A program made the position numbers and the translations under genes. From assembly GCA_019689955.1 (NCBI GenBank), contig JADGGM010000062.1, forward strand, positions 1 to 9,615: DNA of 9,615 nt, read 5' to 3'. This DNA is from Gemmatimonadaceae bacterium (lineage in GTDB: Bacteria; Gemmatimonadota; Gemmatimonadetes; Gemmatimonadales; Gemmatimonadaceae). The notes below the pieces were generated by a model. That model did no database searches and was not told the origin of the DNA. It saw nothing but the letters and a program-made list of their open reading frames with translations. Of this stretch, positions 1 to 6,674 are shown in pieces; position 1 is the stretch's first letter; each line of letters opens with the position of its first letter.

Positions 1-601
1 CCTCCCACCCCACGAACAGCACCGGATAGCTCGCGCCGAGCACGAGCACCAGCATGAAGGCGACGAACAGGTTCAGGTACGCGAAGTAGCGCGGGTACCC
101 GGGATCGTCCTGCATGTAGCCGACGCTGAAGATGTGGATCAGCGTCCCCACGCCGGTGATCACGAGCACCATCACCATCGAGAGCTGGTCGAGCTGGAAC
201 GCCCACCGCAGGGGCAGCTCGGACCCGACGGGCATCCAGCTGAAGAACGTCTTCACGAACGGCGCGGGCATCTCGGCCGGCATCGCGAGGTAGATCGCCA
301 CCGCGAGGACGAACGAGGCGAGGAGCACCAGCGGCCCGACGATCGTCACCACCCCGGCGAAGCGGTGCCGCGTCACGGTGTGGTGGTCGTCGTGCTGGCT
401 CGCGTGCGCATCACCGTGATCGCCGTCCCCGTGCCCCGCCGACGGGTCGGTCGGCCCGGCGCGGTAGGCCGTGAACAACGACAGCAGGCCGTTGATCACG
501 AACCCGATGAGCGGGAGGATCGGGAGCAGCCAGACGTATTCGGCGATCGTCCCGCTCAGGGGAGACGCCCCCGCGGCGGTGCCCACATGGGTTTGGAGCA
601 T
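1..601 (-). CDS. nuoL: NADH-quinone oxidoreductase subunit L (partial, C-terminus outside window)
   Basis: Distal antiporter-like proton-pumping subunit (ND5 homologue). The first 200 residues, read directly from the minus strand, start with ATG CTC CAA ACC. They include helix 1 (YVWLLPILPLIGFVINGLL at 22-40), a long hydrophilic loop, helix 2 (about 84-106), the family segment FQLDQLSMVMVLVITGVG (135-152) and GYPRYFAYLNLF (168-179). The window ends in FVGWE, where E200 corresponds to the conserved helix-5 glutamate E144 of E. coli NuoL. This region is therefore about 56 residues longer than in E. coli, from an N-terminal extension of about 20 residues plus a His/Asp-rich loop at 49-80. The ATG overlaps the nuoK stop (TGATG). 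The nearby AAAGGG is only 2 bases away, too close to act as a normal ribosome site. About two thirds of the gene is missing. Confidence 0.95.
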   Translation of the reverse strand, partial: MLQTHVGTAAGASPLSGTIAEYVWLLPILPLIGFVINGLLSLFTAYRAGPTDPSAGHGDGDHGDAHASQHDDHHTVTRHRFAGVVTIVGPLVLLASFVLAVAIYLAMPAEMPAPFVKTFFSWMPVGSELPLRWAFQLDQLSMVMVLVITGVGTLIHIFSVGYMQDDPGYPRYFAYLNLFVAFMLVLVLGASYPVLFVGWE

Positions 602-894
602 CACCCTTTGAGGAGATTGATGTTCTTGAGGTCGACCGTCTCGTGGTGACGGAAGATCGAGATGATGATCGCGAGCCCCACCGCCGCTTCCGCCGCGGCG
701 ACGCTCATGACGAAGATGACGAACACCTGCCCGGTCATCCCGTAGAGCTTCGAGAACGCGACGAATGACAGGTTCACGGCGTTGAGCATGAGCTCGACGC
801 ACATGAAGATGATGATCGCGTTCCGCCGCGTGAGCACGCCCACCACGCCGATCGCGAACAGGACGGCCGAGAAGAACAGTGCTTCGGGTACCAT
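601..894 (-). CDS. nuoK: NADH-quinone oxidoreductase subunit K
   Basis: Small membrane subunit of 97 residues (ND4L homologue, MrpC-like) with three transmembrane helices in the proton path between NuoH/J and NuoN. The two membrane glutamates essential in E. coli (E36 and E72) correspond to E34 ([12 protein letters not shown]) and E69 ([11 protein letters not shown]). The length is normal and the C-terminal [10 protein letters not shown] is typical. The ATG has GGAGGG 9 bases upstream. The TGA stop overlaps the nuoL ATG by one base (TGATG). Confidence 0.97.
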   Translation of the reverse strand: MVPEALFFSAVLFAIGVVGVLTRRNAIIIFMCVELMLNAVNLSFVAFSKLYGMTGQVFVIFVMSVAAAEAAVGLAIIISIFRHHETVDLKNINLLKG

Positions 895-898
895 GGCG

Positions 899-1414
899 CT
901 ACGCCCTCCGCTTGGCCAGCACGACCGCCCCGATGATCGCGACCAGGAGCAACACGCTCGTGATCTCGAACGGGAGCAGATACTCCCGGAACAGCGGCCC
1001 GGCCACCGGGGTGACGACGTTCGCCCCTTCCGGGAGGTCCGGGAGGAGTGGCGGGAGCTTCTGCCGTGCGAGCACCGCCACCTCGGCGAGCATCGCGAGC
1101 CCCACCGCGCCGGCCGCGAGCCGGGTCCCGAGCCCCTTGATGTCCGCGACCTCCGACGGGTGCCCGAGGTTGAGCAACATCACGACGAACAGGAACACGA
1201 CCATGATCGCGCCGGCGTACACCAGCACCTGGATCGCGCCGAGGAACTGCGCGTCGAGCATCACGAACAGCGCCGACAGGCAGAACATCGTGTTGACGAG
1301 CCAGAGCGCCGCCGCCACGGGGCTCTGCCGCGTCACGAAGGCGAGCGCCGACGCGACCGCGATGAGCCCGAACAGGTAGAAGTGGAACTGGAAGAACAGC
1401 CCGTAGTGTGTCAT
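899..1414 (-). CDS. nuoJ: NADH-quinone oxidoreductase subunit J
   Basis: Membrane subunit of 171 residues (ND6 homologue), next to NuoK and NuoA, linking quinone chemistry to the antiporter-like pumps. Five hydrophobic helices are visible. The third, [20 protein letters not shown] at 62-81, holds conserved Tyr66 at the position where the family forms a pi-bulge in the active/inactive switch. A longer hydrophilic loop (about 117-147) precedes the final helix, which has the typical end [20 protein letters not shown]. The ATG start overlaps the nuoI stop (ATGA). An AAAGG lies too close (3 bases) to be a good ribosome site, so coupling to nuoI is likely. It ends with TAG, 4 bases before nuoK. Confidence 0.97.
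   Translation of the reverse strand: MTHYGLFFQFHFYLFGLIAVASALAFVTRQSPVAAALWLVNTMFCLSALFVMLDAQFLGAIQVLVYAGAIMVVFLFVVMLLNLGHPSEVADIKGLGTRLAAGAVGLAMLAEVAVLARQKLPPLLPDLPEGANVVTPVAGPLFREYLLPFEITSVLLLVAIIGAVVLAKRRA
904..909 (-). promoter_or_regulatory. Ribosome binding site of nuoK
   Basis: GGAGGG on the mRNA strand, 9 bases before the nuoK ATG and inside the last codons of nuoJ. It supports the start at 894. Confidence 0.65.
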
Positions 1415-1908
1415 TCGCCTTTCGGGTCAGCGGGGTCCCACATCTCGCACACGGGGTGAGTCTGCGCCATCAGCCGCTCGAGGTCGTACACGAAGCCGGC
1501 GCGGCTGTACTCCGCGTTCTCGTAGTGCCGCCCCACGTGGATCGCTTCCTCGGGGCACACTTCCTGGCAGTAGCCGCAGAAGATGCACCGGAACTCGTCG
1601 ATCTCGTAGACGAGGGGATAGCGGTTCCCCTCCTCGTCCTCTCCCGGTACGAGCTTGATGCAGTTGGCCGGGCAGATCTGCGGGCAGAGCCCGCAAGCGA
1701 CGCACTTGGCCTTGCCGTTCTCGTCGGTGAGCATCCGGTGCGTCCCGCGCCAGCGTGGGGAGATGTCCCACTTCTGCTCGGGGTACTGCACGGTCTTCTT
1801 GTGCGGGTCGACGAGATGCTTGAAGGTGATCGCCATCCCCTTGAGCATGGCGCGCACGTAGCTCGTCTGCGCGAGGGGGCGGTCGAGCACCTTGACTTGG
1901 ATGGCCAT
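1411..1908 (-). CDS. nuoI: NADH-quinone oxidoreductase subunit I (two [4Fe-4S] ferredoxin)
   Basis: Ferredoxin-like subunit of 165 residues that carries clusters N6a and N6b, passing electrons from NuoG to N2 in NuoB. There are two classic CxxCxxCxxxCP motifs: C69, C72, C75, C79 and C108, C111, C114, C118. As in other two-cluster ferredoxins, the fourth Cys of each motif probably ligates the partner cluster. An amphipathic N-terminal stretch (about 18-33, with MLKGMAITFKHL) is where the family lies along the membrane on NuoH. C83 and C154 are additional cysteines. Length is normal. The ATG has a strong GAGGGAG site 9 bases upstream. The stop overlaps nuoJ (ATGA). Confidence 0.98.
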   Translation of the reverse strand: MAIQVKVLDRPLAQTSYVRAMLKGMAITFKHLVDPHKKTVQYPEQKWDISPRWRGTHRMLTDENGKAKCVACGLCPQICPANCIKLVPGEDEEGNRYPLVYEIDEFRCIFCGYCQEVCPEEAIHVGRHYENAEYSRAGFVYDLERLMAQTHPVCEMWDPADPKGE

Positions 1909-1912
1909 TCGA

Positions 1913-3229
1913 TCAGTCTCCCTCGACGGGCGTGAGCGCCGAGCGCACGCTCCGCGCGCGGAGCCGGGCGATTCGCGCCGCCTCGATCCGCGAGTACGCG
2001 GGGCTCACGATGCGCCCGCGATCGAGGACCACGAACACGAGTGCCGCGAGCACCAGGTTGAGGATGCCGAGGATCGCCCAGTACACGGGGACGAAGCCGA
2101 GCCACCGCGCGTCGGGGGCGATCCCCACGGCCTGCAGCACGAGCAGCGCGCCCGACATGATCACGATGTAGCCCAGCGCCACCGGGAGCATGAACTTCCA
2201 GCCGAGCCCCATGAGCTGGTCGTACCGGAAGCGCGGGAGGGTCCACCGCACCCACATGAACAGGAACAGGAAGAACACCACCTTGATCGTGAACGCGATC
2301 AGCGTGATGAGCGTCTTCCACCACACCCACGGCGCCACGTTCACGGACGTCCAGAACGGCACGCTCCACCCGCCGAAGAACAGCGTGGTCATGAGCGCGC
2401 TCGCGGTGATCATGTTCGAGTACTCGGCGATGAAGAACATCGAGAACTTCATCGCGCTGTACTCGGTGTGGTACCCGGCGATCAGCTCTGACTCGGCCTC
2501 GGGGAGGTCGAACGGGAGCCGGTTCGTCTCGGCGAACGCCGCGACGAGGAAGATGAAGAAGCCGATGAGGAGCGGGAATGCGTTCCACCCGCTGTGCACC
2601 TGCTGCTCCACGATCCCCTCGAGCGACACGTTCCCGGCCAGGAGGAGCACGGCGACGGTCGCCATCCCCATCGCCACCTCGTAGCTCACCATCTGCGCGC
2701 TCGACCGGAGCCCGCCCAGGAGCGAGTACTTGTTGTTCGAGCTCCACCCCGCGAGCACGATCCCGTACACGCCGAGCGAGGTGATCGCCAGGATGTACAG
2801 GAAGCCGATGGGGGCGTTCGCGATCGACATAGTCACGTACCCCCACCGCGTGTGCAGCGGGGCCGCGAACGGGATCACCGCGAAGGTGATGAGCGCCGGG
2901 ATGAACGACATCATCGGCGCGAGAATGAAGAGCGGCTTGTACGCGCCGTCGGGGTAGGTCTCCTCCTTCATGATGTTCTTGAGACCGTCCGCCAGCGGCT
3001 GGAAGAGCCCTTGCGGCCCCACGCGGTTGGGCCCGTAGCGGTCCTGGATCCACGCCGAGATCTTCCGCTCGGCGAGCGTGAGGTACGCCACTCCCACCAT
3101 GATCACGGTGAAGACGACGAGCAGCTTGAGGATCGTGAACCAGAGCCACGGCGCGCCGGAGATCGGCGCGGCGGGGTTGTAGAAATGCGTGAACGCGTTC
3201 GCCTGCATGAGCAGGAGCATGGGGTTCAT
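1913..3229 (-). CDS. nuoH: NADH-quinone oxidoreductase subunit H (membrane, quinone channel)
   Basis: Membrane subunit of 438 residues joining the peripheral and membrane arms; it forms the quinone entry channel and the start of the proton path. Diagnostic motifs: AERKISAWIQDRYGPNRVG at 53-71 after the first helix, FQPLADGLK at 76-84, and the acidic cytoplasmic loop AETNRLPFDLPEAESELIAG at 233-252. At least eight hydrophobic segments are seen. E. coli NuoH is about 325 residues. The excess here is about 20 residues at the N-terminus and a C-terminal extension with one further hydrophobic helix (about 376-403) and an Arg-rich tail (404-432). The ATG overlaps the nuoG stop (ATGA), with GGAGG 10 bases upstream. 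TGA ends it 4 bases before nuoI. Confidence 0.97.
   Translation of the reverse strand: MNPMLLLMQANAFTHFYNPAAPISGAPWLWFTILKLLVVFTVIMVGVAYLTLAERKISAWIQDRYGPNRVGPQGLFQPLADGLKNIMKEETYPDGAYKPLFILAPMMSFIPALITFAVIPFAAPLHTRWGYVTMSIANAPIGFLYILAITSLGVYGIVLAGWSSNNKYSLLGGLRSSAQMVSYEVAMGMATVAVLLLAGNVSLEGIVEQQVHSGWNAFPLLIGFFIFLVAAFAETNRLPFDLPEAESELIAGYHTEYSAMKFSMFFIAEYSNMITASALMTTLFFGGWSVPFWTSVNVAPWVWWKTLITLIAFTIKVVFFLFLFMWVRWTLPRFRYDQLMGLGWKFMLPVALGYIVIMSGALLVLQAVGIAPDARWLGFVPVYWAILGILNLVLAALVFVVLDRGRIVSPAYSRIEAARIARLRARSVRSALTPVEGD
1918..1924 (-). promoter_or_regulatory. Ribosome binding site of nuoI
   Basis: GAGGGAG on the mRNA strand, 9 bases before the nuoI ATG and inside the last codons of nuoH. It is one of the strongest Shine-Dalgarno sequences in the window and could give nuoI independent initiation. 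Confidence 0.7.
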
Positions 3230-4800
3230 GACCGTGCCGCCTCCGCGGGAGCCGCGGCCCCCGCCAGGAGCTGCCCCTTGAGCCCGAGGGTGTCGTAGCT
3301 CATCCCGGCGTACTCGGGGCGCGCCGCGGCGAGCGCGGCAAACGCTTCGCTCGCCAGGAAGTACCCGGCCCGCTCCCCCAGGAAGGCGAGCAGATCGCCG
3401 GTGGACCACCACACGGGGCGCGCCATCCCGGGCGCGGACCTGGCCTGCAAGTACCGCTGCACCCGGCCGCGCAGGTTGGTGAACGTCCCCTCCTCCTCGG
3501 CCACGTTCGTCGCCGGGAGCACGACCAGCGCGTGCCGCGCGGCCTCGGGGAGCGTGGTGCCGATCACGATCACCGAGGCCGCCCGCTGCACCGCCTCGGC
3601 GTCGGCCGGCGCGAGCTCATGGTCCGCGATCACCAGCACGTCGTCGCTCCCGAGCGCGCTCAGCGGCGTGTCGGACTTGGTGAAGCCGAACAGCTCGGCC
3701 GCGCGCACGTTGGGCGCCCGCTCCGCGCGCAGCGCGAGATCGGGGACGCCGGGGAGCGGCGCCTCGGGACCGTGCGCCACGCGGAACGCCCCGCGCCCGC
3801 CGGTCTTCTCCACCAGGCGCGAGAGCATCCAGAGCGACTCGTTGGAGAGCTTGGGGCTCGCCAGCACGAAGGCGCGTTTCCCGTTGAGGTGCAGCGCCGC
3901 GGCCTTGAGCGCCTCCTCCCAGTCCACGGCCACGAGCCGGTCGCCGCGGCGCACCAGTGGCGCCTCCACGCGGTCGGTCCGGTTCATCCACCGGTAGTCG
4001 AGCCGCCCTTCGTCACACAGGAAGTAGCGGTTCACCTCGCTGTTCGTCCGCGGACGCATGCGCACCACCACGTTGTCGCGCGTCTCGAGGATCGTGTTGC
4101 ACCCCTGCGTGCAGTTGGGGCAGATCGACGGCGTCCGGTCCAGCTCCCACGCGCGCGCCTTGTTCAGGAAATCCTTCGAGAGGAGCGCCCCTACCGGGCA
4201 CAGGTCCACGACGTTCGACGCCCACGGGTGCGTGAGGTCCTTCCCCTCGAACTTCCCGATCACCGCGCGGTCCCCGCGCTCGCTCACGTTGAGCACGGTG
4301 TCCTTCGCCACCTCGTCCATGAACCGCACGCACCGGGTGCAGAGGATGCACCGGTTGGTCACGTACAGGACGTCGCCGCCGAAATCCTCGACGGGGTTGA
4401 ACCGCTTGGGCTCCTGCGAGCGTCCCTCGGCGCGCCCCTCGCGGTACGTGTAGTCCTGCAGCTCGCACTCCCCGGACTGGTCGCAGATCGGGCAGTCGAG
4501 CGGGTGGTTCAGGAGGAGGAACTCGAGCACGCCCTTGCGCGCCTCGAGCGCCCGTTCGGAGTAGACGTGCACCACCTGCCCCTCGGCCACCGCCGTCGCG
4601 CACGCCGGGGCGAGCTTGGGGAGCTTCTCCACCTCCACCTGGCACATCCGGCAGTTGCCGGCGATGCTGAGCGACGGGTGGTAGCAGTAGTGCGGGATGA
4701 GCACCCCCGCCGCCTTCGCCGCCTCGAGGATGGAGGTGCCGGCCGGCACGGAGACCTGCCGCCCCTCGATGGTGAGATTGACGAGTTGAACGTCTGCCAT
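3226..4800 (-). CDS. nuoG: NADH-quinone oxidoreductase subunit G (75 kDa-type, short form)
   Basis: Multi-cluster electron-wire subunit. Ligand sets visible: [2Fe-2S] N1b C39, C50, C53, C67; His-ligated [4Fe-4S] N5 H99, C103, C106, C112; [4Fe-4S] N4 C151, C154, C157, C201; and the bacterial off-pathway N7 site C227, C230, C234, C262. A remnant molybdopterin-oxidoreductase-like domain follows. The late family motif EEEGTFTNLRGRVQ is present at 435-448. The total of 524 residues is much shorter than E. coli NuoG (about 908) or Thermus Nqo3 (about 783). Because the C-terminal motif is kept and the frame is intact, the reduction is internal to the molybdopterin-like domain and not a frameshift or truncation. 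The ATG at 4800 is set by the family N-terminus and by the TAATG overlap with nuoF; the open frame upstream to 5022 is nuoF in another frame. The stop overlaps nuoH (ATGA). Confidence 0.96.
   Translation of the reverse strand: MADVQLVNLTIEGRQVSVPAGTSILEAAKAAGVLIPHYCYHPSLSIAGNCRMCQVEVEKLPKLAPACATAVAEGQVVHVYSERALEARKGVLEFLLLNHPLDCPICDQSGECELQDYTYREGRAEGRSQEPKRFNPVEDFGGDVLYVTNRCILCTRCVRFMDEVAKDTVLNVSERGDRAVIGKFEGKDLTHPWASNVVDLCPVGALLSKDFLNKARAWELDRTPSICPNCTQGCNTILETRDNVVVRMRPRTNSEVNRYFLCDEGRLDYRWMNRTDRVEAPLVRRGDRLVAVDWEEALKAAALHLNGKRAFVLASPKLSNESLWMLSRLVEKTGGRGAFRVAHGPEAPLPGVPDLALRAERAPNVRAAELFGFTKSDTPLSALGSDDVLVIADHELAPADAEAVQRAASVIVIGTTLPEAARHALVVLPATNVAEEEGTFTNLRGRVQRYLQARSAPGMARPVWWSTGDLLAFLGERAGYFLASEAFAALAAARPEYAGMSYDTLGLKGQLLAGAAAPAEAARS
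3240..3244 (-). promoter_or_regulatory. Ribosome binding site of nuoH
   Basis: GGAGG on the mRNA strand, 10 bases before the nuoH ATG and inside the last codons of nuoG. Spacing is at the long end of the usual range. Confidence 0.5.
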
Positions 4801-6113
4801 TATGCCGCCGCCGTGGCGCCCATGGGGCACCGCTTGCCGGTGATGTGAGCCTCGAACTCGCTCCGGAACTTCTTGATCCCCGAGACGATCGGCGCCGCGC
4901 ACGAGTCGCTCAGCACGCAGATCGTCTTCCCCGTCATCTGATCGGCGAGCTCGAGGAGGGTGTCCAGGTCGGCCATGGTCCCGTGGCCGCGCTCGATCCG
5001 CTCGAGGATCCGCGTAGTCCACGCGGTCCCCTCACGGCACTGCGTGCACTGCGCGCAGCTCTCGTGGGCGTAGAAACGCGCGAGGCGCGCGATGTGCTTG
5101 ACCATGCACTGCGAGTCGTCGAACACGATCACGCCGCCGGAGCCGAGCATCGTCCCCTGGGCGATGAACCCCTCGTAGTCCATCACCGTGGCCTCGGCCT
5201 CCTCCACGGTCTGGATCGGCACCGAGGAACCGCCGGGGATGATCGCCTTGAACCGCCGGCCGGGGAGCGGGCCGCCGCACAGCTCGTAGAGGAACTCCTT
5301 GAACGGGAATCCCATCTCGACCTCGTAGTTCCCCGGCTTCGCCACATTCCCGCACACGGAGAAGAGCTTCGTCCCCGTGCTCTTCGGGTTCCCCCGCGAC
5401 ATCCCCTTGTACCACGCCGCGCCGCGATTCAGGATGTGCGGCACCGCGGCGAGCGTCTCGACGTTGTTGATCGTCGTCGGCTTCCCGAACAGCCCGGCGA
5501 CGGCCGGGAACGGCGGCTTGATGCGCGGGTTGCCGCGCTTCCCCTCGAGCGAGTTCATGAGCGCCGTTTCCTCGCCGCAGATGTACGCGCCCGCGCCCTT
5601 GTGCACGTGCACGTCGATCCGCTTCCCGGTGCCCATGGCGTTGGGGCCGATCACCCCGGCCGCGTACGCCTCCTTCACCGCCGCGTTCATCACGCGCAGC
5701 GGCTCGGTGAACTCGCCGCGGATGTAGATGTAGCACGTCTCCGCGCCGATCGCGTACGCCCCGATCGCCGCGCCCTCGATGAGCGCGTGCGGGGTCCAGC
5801 GCATGATCTCGCGGTCCTTGAACGTCCCGGGCTCCGACTCGTCGGCGTTCACGCAGAGATAGTGCGGCTTCCCGTCCCCGGGCTTCATGAACGACCACTT
5901 CACCCCGGTCGGGAACCCCGCGCCCCCGCGGCCGCGCAGCCCGGACTCCTTCACCTCGTTGACGATGTCCGCGGGCGACATGCCGAGCGCTTTCTCCAGC
6001 GCCCGGTACCCGCCGCGCTGCTTCCACCCGTCGAGCGACCTGGCACCCGGATCGCCGAAGTACTGCGAGAGGACCGGCGTCTCCTTGGGGTGCGATGTAT
6101 GCGGATAGCCCAT
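4800..6113 (-). CDS. nuoF: NADH-quinone oxidoreductase subunit F (51 kDa-type, FMN and NADH binding)
   Basis: Catalytic subunit of 437 residues where NADH is oxidised by FMN and electrons enter cluster N3. In order: the glycine-rich FMN loop LRGRGGAGFPTGVKW at 59-73; NADESEPGTFKDR at 89-101 in the flavin/NADH pocket; ICGEETALMNSLEG at 178-191; and the [4Fe-4S] site C353, C356, C359 (ESCAQCTQCREGT) with C399 (TICVLSD). The Cys positions nearly match those of Thermus Nqo1 (353, 356, 359, 400). Length is normal for the family. An extra cysteine, C405, lies six residues after the fourth ligand, where GDAA-type sequence is usual. The ATG directly follows the nuoE stop (TAAATG) with no Shine-Dalgarno, which suggests coupling. 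The TAA stop overlaps the nuoG ATG by one base (TAATG). Confidence 0.98.
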   Translation of the reverse strand: MGYPHTSHPKETPVLSQYFGDPGARSLDGWKQRGGYRALEKALGMSPADIVNEVKESGLRGRGGAGFPTGVKWSFMKPGDGKPHYLCVNADESEPGTFKDREIMRWTPHALIEGAAIGAYAIGAETCYIYIRGEFTEPLRVMNAAVKEAYAAGVIGPNAMGTGKRIDVHVHKGAGAYICGEETALMNSLEGKRGNPRIKPPFPAVAGLFGKPTTINNVETLAAVPHILNRGAAWYKGMSRGNPKSTGTKLFSVCGNVAKPGNYEVEMGFPFKEFLYELCGGPLPGRRFKAIIPGGSSVPIQTVEEAEATVMDYEGFIAQGTMLGSGGVIVFDDSQCMVKHIARLARFYAHESCAQCTQCREGTAWTTRILERIERGHGTMADLDTLLELADQMTGKTICVLSDSCAAPIVSGIKKFRSEFEAHITGKRCPMGATAAA

Positions 6114-6674
6114 TTACGGAAGCTGAGTGAGAAGCTCCGGTACCTTGTCCGCGGTCACGGACTCGATGAACTCCTCGTTGATCATGACCGGGGTCGCGAA
6201 CCCGCAGGCGCCGAGGCACTCGACCTCGATCACCGTGTAGCGCCCGTCGGGGGACGTGGCGCCGAGCTCGCCGCACCCGGTGTGCTTCAGGAACGCCTCC
6301 ACCACCTTCTCCGCCCCGCACGCCCCGCACGGCGACGTCGTGCACACCTGCACGAAGTACTTCCCGACGGGGTGCTGGTGGTACATGGTGTAGAACGTCA
6401 CCACCCCCTTCACGTACGCGGGGGTGAGGTCGAGGAGCTGCGCGACCTCGGCCATCGCGCTGTCGCTCACCCACCCGCGCTCGCGCTGCACGATCCAGAG
6501 CGCGGGGAGGAGCGCGGCCATCTTGGTCGGATACCGGCCGAGGATCTCGGTGAGCTCGTCCTTCACCGCGCCCACGAACACCGGCTCGTACGGCGCGTCG
6601 TGGTGTGCATGGCCGCGGTCGCCGTGCGACGTGTCGCCCGGCGCGTGCCCGCCGCCCATCTCGTGAACCTTCAC
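6114..6674 (-). CDS. nuoE: NADH-quinone oxidoreductase subunit E (24 kDa-type, [2Fe-2S])
   Basis: Thioredoxin-fold ferredoxin subunit of 186 residues in the NADH-oxidising module. It holds the off-pathway [2Fe-2S] cluster N1a next to the NuoF flavin. Ligands: C111 and C116 (CTTSPC), C153 and C157 (CLGAC). C119 and C134 are additional cysteines. The helical N-terminal domain, with RYPTKMAALLPALWIVQRERGW-type sequence, spans about residues 47-68. The first 28 residues are Gly/His-rich, with histidines at 4, 10, 17, 22, 24 and 25, which is longer and more histidine-rich than usual. The GTG start overlaps the nuoD stop (GTGA) and has GGGGGAG 8 bases upstream; the ATG at codon 6 (6659) is an alternative. 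The TAA stop directly abuts the nuoF ATG. Confidence 0.96.
   Translation of the reverse strand: MKVHEMGGGHAPGDTSHGDRGHAHHDAPYEPVFVGAVKDELTEILGRYPTKMAALLPALWIVQRERGWVSDSAMAEVAQLLDLTPAYVKGVVTFYTMYHQHPVGKYFVQVCTTSPCGACGAEKVVEAFLKHTGCGELGATSPDGRYTVIEVECLGACGFATPVMINEEFIESVTADKVPELLTQLP

Noticed and set aside
1470..3149. A 559-codon minus-strand open frame overlapping nuoH and nuoI
   Set aside because: It is an out-of-frame reading of nuoH and nuoI, both of which have complete family motifs in their own frames.
3226..4800. Short nuoG as a frameshifted or truncated pseudogene
   Set aside because: The frame is open, all four cluster sites are intact, the late motif EEEGTFTN is present and the stop overlaps the nuoH start in a normal operon junction.
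3532..4848. A 438-codon plus-strand open frame, antisense to nuoG
   Set aside because: Shadow of nuoG; rich in Arg, His and Glu with no domain signature.
4801..5022. Upstream extension of the nuoG frame by 74 codons
   Set aside because: The extension reads nuoF out of frame and is Arg/Asp-rich; the family N-terminus starts at the ATG at 4800, which overlaps the nuoF stop.
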